DNA from: Candidatus Chlamydia sanziniae
GTDB taxonomy: Bacteria; Chlamydiota; Chlamydiia; Chlamydiales; Chlamydiaceae
NCBI RefSeq assembly: GCF_001653975.1
Contig: NZ_CP014639.1
Coordinates: forward strand, 558,001-622,000
Direction of reading: 5' to 3'
Length of the DNA stretch: 64,000 nt
The position numbers and the translations under genes were made by a program. This document shows positions 58,368 to 64,000 of the stretch, one piece after another (position 1 is the stretch's first letter; the number at the start of each line of letters is the position of its first letter). The notes beneath the pieces are model-generated. The model saw only the letters and a list, made by a program, of their open reading frames with translations. It did not search any database and had not been told where the DNA came from.

Positions 58368-59414
58368 GTGATCCTATTACAAAATATTAAGAGATGTTCT
58401 TTAAAGCAATTAAAAATCTTAACTACTCTTTTATTGGGTATTAGTTCTCCAGTCCTTGAAGCTAGTATCCAAGATACCTCTTGTAAACTTGTCTGGCACC
58501 TAAATTATCAAGAAGCTCTGCAAAAGAGTAAGGAATCTGAACTCCCACTCCTTATCTTTTTTTCTGGCTCTGATTGGAATGGTGCTTGTATGAAAATCCG
58601 TAAGGAAGTTTTAGATTCACAGGATTTTATTAAAAAAGTTGCAGGAAAATTTATTTGTGTAAAAGTAGATTACCTGAAACATACTCCTCAAGCAGAAAGT
58701 ATTCGTCAACAAAATGCATGTTTGAAATCTCAATTTAAAATTGATGAACTCCCTTGTATGGTTTTACTTTCACCTGAAGAACAGGAAATTTACAGGCTAG
58801 GCTCTTTTGGTAATGAAACAGGAACGAATTTAGGAGATAGTCTTTGTCATATAGTAGATAGCGACTCTTTATTAAGAAGAGCTTTTCCTATTATGACCTC
58901 GTTATCCATGGCTGAATTGCAACTACATTATCGACTCGCCGAAGAGCTTTCTCGTAAAGACTTTCTTACCCAGGCTTTAGAATTTGGTGTACGCAGTGAC
59001 GATTACTTTTTCCTCTCTGAGAAATTTCGTCTTCTCGTGGAAAATGGAAAAATGGATTCCGAAGAATGTCAGAGAATTAAAAAGCGCTTACTAAGTAAAG
59101 ACTCTAAAAATGAAAAACAAACACATTTTACGGTTGCTCTGATTGAATTTCAGGAATTAGCAAAAAGGTCAAGAGAAGGTGTCCGTCAGGAAGCAAGTCA
59201 AGTTATCGCTCCTTTAGAAACTTATCTTTCGCAGTTCGGTCAACAGGATAAAGATAATTTATGGCGTGTTGAAATGATGATCGCTCAGTTTTACCTTGAT
59301 TCTGACCAGTGGCATCATGCCCTACAACATGCAGAAGTCGCCTTTGATGCTGCCCCTGCAGAAATACGTTCACATATTTCTCGTTCTTTAGAATACATTC
59401 GCCATCAATCGTAG
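58368..59414 (+). CDS. Exported thioredoxin-fold protein with a single-cysteine site (CT783-like)
   Basis: This 348-residue protein starts with GTG after AAGGAGGAGGT, a very strong ribosome site. Residues 1-32 are a signal peptide. Residues about 40-165 are a thioredoxin fold closely resembling DsbH: SGSDWNGACMKI, in which the first cysteine is Asn71 and only Cys74 remains, so dithiol exchange is not possible. Residues about 175-348 are helical, TPR-like, rich in Leu and Glu. The locus is annotated in chlamydiae as a predicted disulfide isomerase; the sequence supports at most a monothiol role, such as glutathionylation-type or chaperone function. It faces rnpA tail to tail. Confidence 0.85.
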   Translation: MILLQNIKRCSLKQLKILTTLLLGISSPVLEASIQDTSCKLVWHLNYQEALQKSKESELPLLIFFSGSDWNGACMKIRKEVLDSQDFIKKVAGKFICVKVDYLKHTPQAESIRQQNACLKSQFKIDELPCMVLLSPEEQEIYRLGSFGNETGTNLGDSLCHIVDSDSLLRRAFPIMTSLSMAELQLHYRLAEELSRKDFLTQALEFGVRSDDYFFLSEKFRLLVENGKMDSEECQRIKKRLLSKDSKNEKQTHFTVALIEFQELAKRSREGVRQEASQVIAPLETYLSQFGQQDKDNLWRVEMMIAQFYLDSDQWHHALQHAEVAFDAAPAEIRSHISRSLEYIRHQS

Positions 59415-59416
59415 AC

Positions 59417-59776
59417 TTATTTCTTTGTTAACTTGCTTAGTCCTTCAGGAACTTGATGTAGAAAATCTTGAAGAAGCTCTGCAAATATAGGCATGTGCTT
59501 ATGTGTTTTAGGAAGAACAATTATCTGACAACTTGGAAGTTCATGACGTATATGCCGAAAAGCTTCACGGACAATACGCTTAAAATAATTTCTTAAATGA
59601 GCTTTCCCAAATTTCTTGGAAACAGTGATTCCTAATTTGCAAATTCCTGAATGGCGCAAAGGCATAACATAAAAAATCACCTGATTTCCCTGACGACACG
59701 ATCCACAACGTGTAGTATAAAGAAAATGTTTCCTTTTAAGTATACGAGCATGTTTAGGAAGAACTAGACGTTGCAC
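59417..59776 (-). CDS. rnpA: Ribonuclease P protein component
   Basis: RnpA binds the catalytic RNase P RNA and helps cleave tRNA 5' leaders. The 119-residue basic protein has the family fold with FYVMPLRHSGICKLGITVSKKFGKAHLRNYFKRIVREAFRH, in which RNYFKRIVREAFR is the RNR signature. Start is GTG at 59776, nine bases after the rpmH stop. The rnpA-rpmH pairing is the near-universal bacterial arrangement. No cotranscribed dnaA is nearby. Confidence 0.96.
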   Translation of the reverse strand: MQRLVLPKHARILKRKHFLYTTRCGSCRQGNQVIFYVMPLRHSGICKLGITVSKKFGKAHLRNYFKRIVREAFRHIRHELPSCQIIVLPKTHKHMPIFAELLQDFLHQVPEGLSKLTKK

Positions 59777-59785
59777 AAAATTAAA

Positions 59786-59923
59786 TTACAAATCGACTAA
59801 AGCGTGTCTACCGTGACGACGACGACGATTCAAAAGCTTTCTTCCATTTCTCGTAGCCATGCGGGAGCGGAAACCTACAGAATTACGACGTTTCCTTTTG
59901 CTAGGTTGATAAGTTCGTTTCAC
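59786..59923 (-). CDS. rpmH: Ribosomal protein L34
   Basis: L34 is a 45-residue large-subunit protein, too short for a routine gene list. The frame reads [21 protein letters not shown] then [21 protein letters not shown], which is the standard L34 pattern. The start is GTG at 59923, with AGGAAAGG a few bases upstream. It is cotranscribed with rnpA. A promoter TTGATT-18-TAAACT lies about 70 bases upstream. Confidence 0.97.
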   Translation of the reverse strand: MKRTYQPSKRKRRNSVGFRSRMATRNGRKLLNRRRRHGRHALVDL

Positions 59924-59990
59924 AATGCCTTTCCTATATTGCTAAGCCTCATAACTCATCCAATAATTTACAACAAAAGGCCCAGTAAAA

Positions 59991-60020
59991 AGTTTACGGA
60001 ATTGCATGAATAAAAATCAA
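59991..60020 (-). promoter_or_regulatory. Candidate rpmH-rnpA promoter
   Basis: On the minus strand TTGATT is separated by 18 bases from TAAACT, about 70 bases before the rpmH GTG. Spacing and position are right for a housekeeping promoter, and it runs back to back with the rpmJ promoter. Confidence 0.45.
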
Positions 60021-60080
60021 CAGGACAGAGAGCTTTGAGCGAACTTATCTAAAAAACTCTTCCAAGATAGCAGTCTAGTG

Positions 60081-60110
60081 TTGTCAAAAAAGGATCGAGA
60101 AGATTACATT
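60081..60110 (+). promoter_or_regulatory. Candidate rpmJ-rpsN promoter
   Basis: TTGTCA and TACATT are separated by 18 bases, about 75 bases before the rpmJ ATG. Both boxes match the housekeeping consensus fairly well. Confidence 0.45.
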
Positions 60111-60185
60111 AGTTCTTTTTGGTAAAAGTCTGTAATTTACAGTGTGTTTTTCTATTAGTAGAAAGAATGCAGCAAGGCTATTTTT

Positions 60186-60323
60186 ATGAAAGTAAGTTCA
60201 TCTATTAAAGCGGATCCATCTAAGGGAGACAAGCTTGTTCGTCGTAAGGGACGCCTCTATGTAATTAATAAAAAGGACCCTAATCGGAAACAACGTCAAG
60301 CAGGACCTGCACGTAAAAAGTAA
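60186..60323 (+). CDS. rpmJ: Ribosomal protein L36, zinc-free type
   Basis: L36 is the smallest large-subunit protein. The 45-residue frame reads [20 protein letters not shown] followed by the family end [14 protein letters not shown]. The zinc cysteines of ordinary L36 are absent, so this is the zinc-independent form. It is also longer at the C-terminus than E. coli L36 (38). It shares a transcript with rpsN 26 bases downstream. Confidence 0.95.
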   Translation: MKVSSSIKADPSKGDKLVRRKGRLYVINKKDPNRKQRQAGPARKK

Positions 60324-60349
60324 TTTGAAAATAACTTAAGGAAAAATGC

Positions 60350-60655
60350 ATGGCTAAAAAGTCATCTATAGCTAGAGAACTTAAACGTCGACGATTAGTA
60401 GAGACAAATTTTAAAAAACGAGCTGCATTACGTGAGACCGTCAAAAGTTTAACAGTCAATGAAGAAGAAAAAGAACGCGCTCGTATAGCTTTAAATAAAA
60501 TGAAAAGAGATTGTTCTCCTGTGCGTTTGCATAATCGATGTTTGCTAACAGGTCGTCCGAGGGGATATCTAAGAAAATTCGCCATTTCTAGAATTTGCTT
60601 TAGACAAATGGCTTCCATGGGAGAAATTCCCGGAGTTATTAAAGCTAGCTGGTAA
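60350..60655 (+). CDS. rpsN: Ribosomal protein S14, long zinc-free form
   Basis: S14 belongs to the head of the small subunit. The 101-residue basic protein matches the long form of S14: [17 protein letters not shown] at the start, [24 protein letters not shown] near 62-85, and a final [11 protein letters not shown]. The zinc-binding four-cysteine site of short S14 is lacking, as expected for the long class. AAGGAAAA lies seven bases before the ATG. rpmJ and rpsN both lack zinc cysteines. Confidence 0.97.
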   Translation: MAKKSSIARELKRRRLVETNFKKRAALRETVKSLTVNEEEKERARIALNKMKRDCSPVRLHNRCLLTGRPRGYLRKFAISRICFRQMASMGEIPGVIKASW

Positions 60656-60712
60656 CGTAATAAAAAATTCAAAAGGCGTCTTACTTTATTTCTTCAATTG
60701 GTAAAAAGCTTT

Positions 60713-61219
60713 TTACTCTGAAGTTTCTAGAGCTTCTTTTAGTTCGGGGATGTTTTTTGCTCTTTCCCAATTATGCATTCCTTTTTTCCAAATCCAAATC
60801 TCTTGAGGAGAAGTATTTTCTTTAGCATGTAACTCTGTGTTCCGAAGAAATACAAACAAATCTTCCAAAGATATAGGACCTACATTATGGTGCTCCTTGT
60901 CTAAGTAAAACCACTTTTCCGTATCTATAGCTACTTGTTGAAGATCCCCAGAAGGAATGACTTCAGTAGCTTTTTTAACTTCTTTGAAGTTATCTAAAAA
61001 TACCGAATTATCAGGTAACGAAGTTTGAGACGAATTCAAATTATTCTCTGGCAGAGAAGAGAGAAAAAGTAGAATAATAATTCCAATAAATCCAAAAAAT
61101 ACTCCAGCAAAAAACCAACCCACGACATTTCGATTTTTCTTCCTTGCTATGTAAGCAGATAAACAGCCTAAGATAAAATAAAATAAGAAAAATGAAATAG
61201 GAAGTATTGAAGGTAGCAT
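60713..61219 (-). CDS. Membrane protein with C-terminal GYF-type domain (CT788-like)
   Basis: The 168-residue protein has two membrane helices near residues 4-23 and 33-55 joined by a short ARKKNRN loop, then a polar linker. Residues about 100-160 form a small domain with WFYLDKEHHNVGPISLEDLFVFL and a later IWIWKKGMHNWERA, the pattern of GYF_2/DUF4339 domains, which usually bind proline-rich peptides. The ATG at 61219 has no clear ribosome site and lies right next to a tRNA-Glu-like D-arm sequence. No enzymatic motif is seen. The function is unknown; a membrane adaptor is plausible. Confidence 0.82.
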   Translation of the reverse strand: MLPSILPISFFLFYFILGCLSAYIARKKNRNVVGWFFAGVFFGFIGIIILLFLSSLPENNLNSSQTSLPDNSVFLDNFKEVKKATEVIPSGDLQQVAIDTEKWFYLDKEHHNVGPISLEDLFVFLRNTELHAKENTSPQEIWIWKKGMHNWERAKNIPELKEALETSE

Positions 61220-61220
61220 A

Positions 61221-61241
61221 TTAACCGCTTGACCATTAGAC
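61221..61241 (-). other. tRNA-Glu-like D-arm fragment
   Basis: On the minus strand this 21-base stretch contains GGTCAAGCGGTTAA, which I recall as the D-arm of tRNA-Glu in Bacillus-type bacteria. No anticodon arm or T-arm follows, so no complete tRNA is encoded. It may be a relic or a coincidence. Confidence 0.3.
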
Positions 61242-61313
61242 TATCAATAGCATTTATTATTTCTATGAGCTACATTTCTCGCTAGCGAAATAGGGTCAAT
61301 AGGAGGAAGAAGT

Positions 61314-61796
61314 ATGGAAAAGCAAAATTTAAAGCTGGATGTAAAAGAAATTGAGTTTCCTGAAACAGTGTTTAGTCGTGATATAGAGACTCGCGTTATT
61401 CAAGTAATTATTTTACATTGCCTTGCGAAAATCAACGGAGTTTCTCTCCTTGGAGGGAATTTAATTGATGCTCTATTCGGCAGAGATATTGAGAGAATGA
61501 AAGGAATTTATGTAGAACAAGATTCCAAAAATCACCTTGTCAAAGTTCGTGTAGAAGTCAACGTAGATTACGGTGTCTCTATCCCAGAAAAAACTGAAGA
61601 AATCCAGGGCTGCATTGTTTCTGAAATTTCCGCATACACAGGTCTTCACGTAGCTGCTGTACATGTGATTATTAAAGGTCTCACACAGCCTAAGGATCGT
61701 ATTGAGGAAGAACCAGAAGAAGAAGAGGAAACCTCTATTCACGACCTTTCGTCCTCAGAAGATTTCTTAACAGAAATAAAAGACTCAGAAATTTAG
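61314..61796 (+). CDS. Asp23/Gls24 family protein
   Basis: Asp23 proteins are small envelope-stress-associated proteins best known from Gram-positive bacteria. The 160-residue protein has a core about residues 10-122 with [24 protein letters not shown], a [24 protein letters not shown] strand pair and [15 protein letters not shown], which fits the family. Residues 125-160 are very acidic, with a run of glutamates. The gene has AGGAGGAAG before the ATG and overlaps uvrC by four bases at its end. No signal peptide or membrane segment is seen. The function in a Gram-negative intracellular bacterium is not known. Confidence 0.87.
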   Translation: MEKQNLKLDVKEIEFPETVFSRDIETRVIQVIILHCLAKINGVSLLGGNLIDALFGRDIERMKGIYVEQDSKNHLVKVRVEVNVDYGVSIPEKTEEIQGCIVSEISAYTGLHVAAVHVIIKGLTQPKDRIEEEPEEEEETSIHDLSSSEDFLTEIKDSEI

Positions 61797-63607
61797 TCCT
61801 TATGATAGCAGGATAAAGTTTGTTTTTTAAGTAATTGTTGGATATCTTTCCTTGTTAATCCGGGAACTGACTCTAACTCTTCCTGAGAAGCCTGCATTAC
61901 CTGCTTCCAACTTTTAAATTTCTTTAATAAGTTTCTGCGCTTTACAATGCCAAAACCAGGAATTTTTTCTTCTATAAATAACGCTTTATCCCTTTTCTTT
62001 CTGTGTTTATGTATTGCAAAACGATGAGCTTCATCGCGTAGTACTTGAAAAAATTGTAATAATTTTGATGTTGGAGCTAACTGTAGACCTTGTGGATAAT
62101 GTTCGCAAAAAATTTTTTCTTTTTTTAAAGAGCTACTGTGACTACGAGCTTCTTTAGCTATTGCTATAACGTCAATTCCAATAAGATTGCATGTTTGTAG
62201 TATTTTTTTTGCTTTGGAATAATGCGCTTGTCCTCCATCAATCAAAATTATATCGGGGATAGAGGTTGTTAACGAACGGAATCTTCGTACAAGCACTTCC
62301 TCTAAACTTGCCAAATCATTTTTGGCAGAGCCTGAAGTAATAGAGAATATTCGATAGTCCTTACGATTAAACGCATCATTTTCAAAAACAATATAAACAC
62401 CTACTGGATGAGCTCCTTGCATATGAGCATTATCATAACATTCTATCCGATAGGGATTCTGATCTATATGTAGAATGCGCTTTATCTCCTCATAGGGGAG
62501 CACTAATGAAGGGCCAGAAGTCGTAGCATAGATCTCAGCATTCTGATGAGCAAGAGTAAGAAGCTTTTTGCCGTAACCCGTTTTAGGGGAACGCAAACGG
62601 GGCGGAGAATTCGCATTCAATACAATAGGAAGAGAAGGAAACTCTAAAGGTGTCGGAATAAGGATCTCTCTAGGAAGATGGGGTTGATTTAGATAGAATT
62701 GTAAAATAAAGGAAGAAAGAAGATCACGGTCTTCTTGTGCGTTTTCAAGAAAAATAAAATGACGTGCTCCAAGTAGCCGCCCAGAACGGACATTGAGTAT
62801 AGTGAGCACAGTTTGTCCTTGGCATCTATATAAACCTATAGCATCGATGTTTTGTACGTTGAACTTCTCTACATGTTGCTTTGCCATCGCACCCTTAATT
62901 AAAGATAATGTCCGATAATGCATAGCCGCTTGTTCAAATTCTAATTTTTTAGAAGCTTTCTCCACGGCTTTTTCTAAAGCTTGAATCACTTTATCTATTT
63001 TACCTTTAAGAAAAAGAAGAGCTTTTTCTAAAGTTTCTTGATATTCTTCATGAGAACAAAGCCCCACACATGGAGCGAGACAGCGTTTCATTTCATAAAG
63101 AATGCAAGGGCGTTTTCGTAGAGAAAACTCTTGATTGGAACATGTTCTAAGAGGAAACCACTGACTAATTACTTCAAGAAGGGCTCGACAAGCTTCAGCA
63201 CTCACGTAAGGACCAAAAATTAATTGCTTTTTAGAGGAACTTAAAGCTTTAGTCCGAACAGCTTCAATTTTTGGCCAAGAATGAGTCAGAGCGACTGCTA
63301 GGCAAAAAAACGTTTTGTCGTCTTTTAGTAAAACATTATAGCGCGGACCATGCTGTTTGATTAGATTGTTTTCTAAGAGAAGCGCTTCCGTTTCATTAGA
63401 AACCACAATAGTTTCTATAGTTGCTGTTTTTTGCATTAAAAAAGGAATGCGTTCACGAGAATTACTTTGCTTGTGAAAGTATGTAGTCAAACGATTTCTA
63501 AGATTTTTTGCTTTCCCAATATAAAGAACACTGCCTTGGGTGTCTTTCATTAAATAAACCCCAGGAGCTGAAGGAACGAGTTTGGGAGAAAAGTCCTCAA
63601 CATGCAT
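61793..63607 (-). CDS. uvrC: Excinuclease ABC subunit C
   Basis: UvrC makes both cuts around a lesion during nucleotide excision repair. The 604-residue protein has a GIY-YIG nuclease domain at the start ([25 protein letters not shown] at 15-39), a UVR motif region near 200-235 with [12 protein letters not shown], the RNase H-like second nuclease ([20 protein letters not shown] near 391 and [16 protein letters not shown] near 452), and a C-terminal helix-hairpin-helix pair with [14 protein letters not shown] and [13 protein letters not shown]. Length equals E. coli UvrC (610). It is three bases from mutS, so two DNA repair genes are cotranscribed. Confidence 0.97.
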   Translation of the reverse strand: MHVEDFSPKLVPSAPGVYLMKDTQGSVLYIGKAKNLRNRLTTYFHKQSNSRERIPFLMQKTATIETIVVSNETEALLLENNLIKQHGPRYNVLLKDDKTFFCLAVALTHSWPKIEAVRTKALSSSKKQLIFGPYVSAEACRALLEVISQWFPLRTCSNQEFSLRKRPCILYEMKRCLAPCVGLCSHEEYQETLEKALLFLKGKIDKVIQALEKAVEKASKKLEFEQAAMHYRTLSLIKGAMAKQHVEKFNVQNIDAIGLYRCQGQTVLTILNVRSGRLLGARHFIFLENAQEDRDLLSSFILQFYLNQPHLPREILIPTPLEFPSLPIVLNANSPPRLRSPKTGYGKKLLTLAHQNAEIYATTSGPSLVLPYEEIKRILHIDQNPYRIECYDNAHMQGAHPVGVYIVFENDAFNRKDYRIFSITSGSAKNDLASLEEVLVRRFRSLTTSIPDIILIDGGQAHYSKAKKILQTCNLIGIDVIAIAKEARSHSSSLKKEKIFCEHYPQGLQLAPTSKLLQFFQVLRDEAHRFAIHKHRKKRDKALFIEEKIPGFGIVKRRNLLKKFKSWKQVMQASQEELESVPGLTRKDIQQLLKKQTLSCYHKD

Positions 63608-63609
63608 AA

Positions 63610-64000
63610 CTAAAATAACGTAAGCTGCTGCATTTTATTGTGTATAGAGCGTACCGCTAATTCAGGGCCCTCTAATTGTCGTAAAATTTGTTGCGCTCTT
63701 GATATTACACAAAGCGGGAACCCTGCAATTCGTGCTACATGAATCCCAAAACTTTTTTGCGAATAACCTTTAAGAATTTCATATAGAAAAATAGGTTGAC
63801 CAGAATGTTCCTTAACTCCTGCATGAAAGTTGGCTACATGAGAGCAAAGCTTCTCTAAGTCAATCAATTCTCGATAATGTGTAGCAAATAGTGTTTTTGC
63901 TTTTTTACCTTCTGTGAAAAGGAGATACTCCACAACAGCTTGCGCAATCGCTAAGCCGTCATAAGTGCTCGTGCCTCGACCTACTTCATCCAAAATGACT
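63610..64000 (-). CDS. mutS: DNA mismatch repair protein MutS, C-terminal part
   Basis: Only the last about 130 codons are inside the window; the gene continues past its end. The fragment holds the Walker B and following segment [20 protein letters not shown], the signature ATPase region [11 protein letters not shown] near 40, and a final HIHN-free C-terminus with [22 protein letters not shown]. This is the ATPase domain that couples mismatch recognition to repair. It is cotranscribed with uvrC just downstream. Confidence 0.97.
   Translation of the reverse strand, partial: VILDEVGRGTSTYDGLAIAQAVVEYLLFTEGKKAKTLFATHYRELIDLEKLCSHVANFHAGVKEHSGQPIFLYEILKGYSQKSFGIHVARIAGFPLCVISRAQQILRQLEGPELAVRSIHNKMQQLTLF

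Noticed and set aside
59804-60013. 69-codon plus-strand frame between rnpA and rpmJ
   Set aside because: It runs antisense through rpmH and across the rpmH promoter; it has no family or ribosome-site support.
60280-60672. 130-codon minus-strand frame
   Set aside because: It is the reverse reading of rpsN and has no support of its own.
60701-60716. Palindrome GTAAAAAGCTTTTTAC as a terminator for rpsN
   Set aside because: It has almost no loop and no T run, and it overlaps the stop of the convergent gene. It may be chance in AT-rich DNA.

Overview
The window is chromosomal DNA of a Chlamydia species. Three things point there: the order of recognisable genes matches the chlamydial block nqrF-yajC-rumA-hctA ... 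uvrC-mutS; several genes are chlamydial hallmarks (histone-like Hc1, a MurC-Ddl fusion, a third divergent GroEL, DsbH); and the DNA is AT-rich. It starts in the last half of one 23S rRNA gene and ends inside mutS. I cannot fix the species. The DUF687-like membrane protein beside the rRNA genes suggests the former Chlamydophila group (psittaci, abortus, caviae, felis, pneumoniae, pecorum) more than C. trachomatis. All genes look intact. I saw no insertion sequence, prophage, CRISPR array or horizontally acquired island, so this is core genome, and most of the novelty lies in small details.

Layout. 1-1753: 3' half of 23S rRNA, 5S rRNA and a terminator. 1944-3800: a chlamydial multi-pass membrane protein. 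3903-7548 (minus): nqrF, yajC, an RNA uracil methyltransferase and hctA. 7983-19931: a TPR protein facing a minus-strand run alaS-mfd-hemE-hemN-hemG. 20206-26969: transketolase, AMP nucleosidase-like protein, EF-P, a small charged protein, a phosphoesterase, GroEL3 and tRNA-Cys. 27187-36137: the peptidoglycan and division cluster murF-mraY-murD-nlpD-ftsW-murG-murC/ddl. 36175-37780 (minus): an FtsQ-like protein, CutA and a KH-domain protein. 37855-44812: rsbV-like, miaA, mqnC (minus), a coiled-coil protein, a HAD phosphatase, rsfS, fabF and a Nudix hydrolase. 44845-51345: ppa, leucine dehydrogenase, cysQ and a plsC-aas-bioF-like acyl/lipid run. 51274-59414: priA, an unknown protein, two thioredoxin-fold exported proteins, lysS and cysS. 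59417-64000: rnpA-rpmH facing rpmJ-rpsN, a GYF-type membrane protein, an Asp23 protein, uvrC and the end of mutS.

How the genes work together. The central cluster makes lipid II and supplies SEDS-family FtsW, but no ftsZ or ftsA is in this cluster, in line with FtsZ-less chlamydial division. hemE-hemN-hemG cover consecutive late heme steps, with one oxygen-independent and one probably oxygen-using enzyme. NqrF and MqnC both belong to quinone-linked respiration. HctA condenses the nucleoid in the infectious form. DsbH and its single-cysteine relative probably act on the cysteine-rich envelope.

The most notable leads are: a KH RNA-binding protein with a Cys/His-rich tail next to the metal-tolerance protein CutA; hairpin-rich leaders before the TPR gene, tkt, murF, lysS and the single-cysteine thioredoxin-like gene; seven tail-to-tail gene pairs whose coding ends overlap; a 55-residue ORF with a good ribosome binding site; and a tRNA-Glu-like D-arm fragment just before a membrane-protein start.
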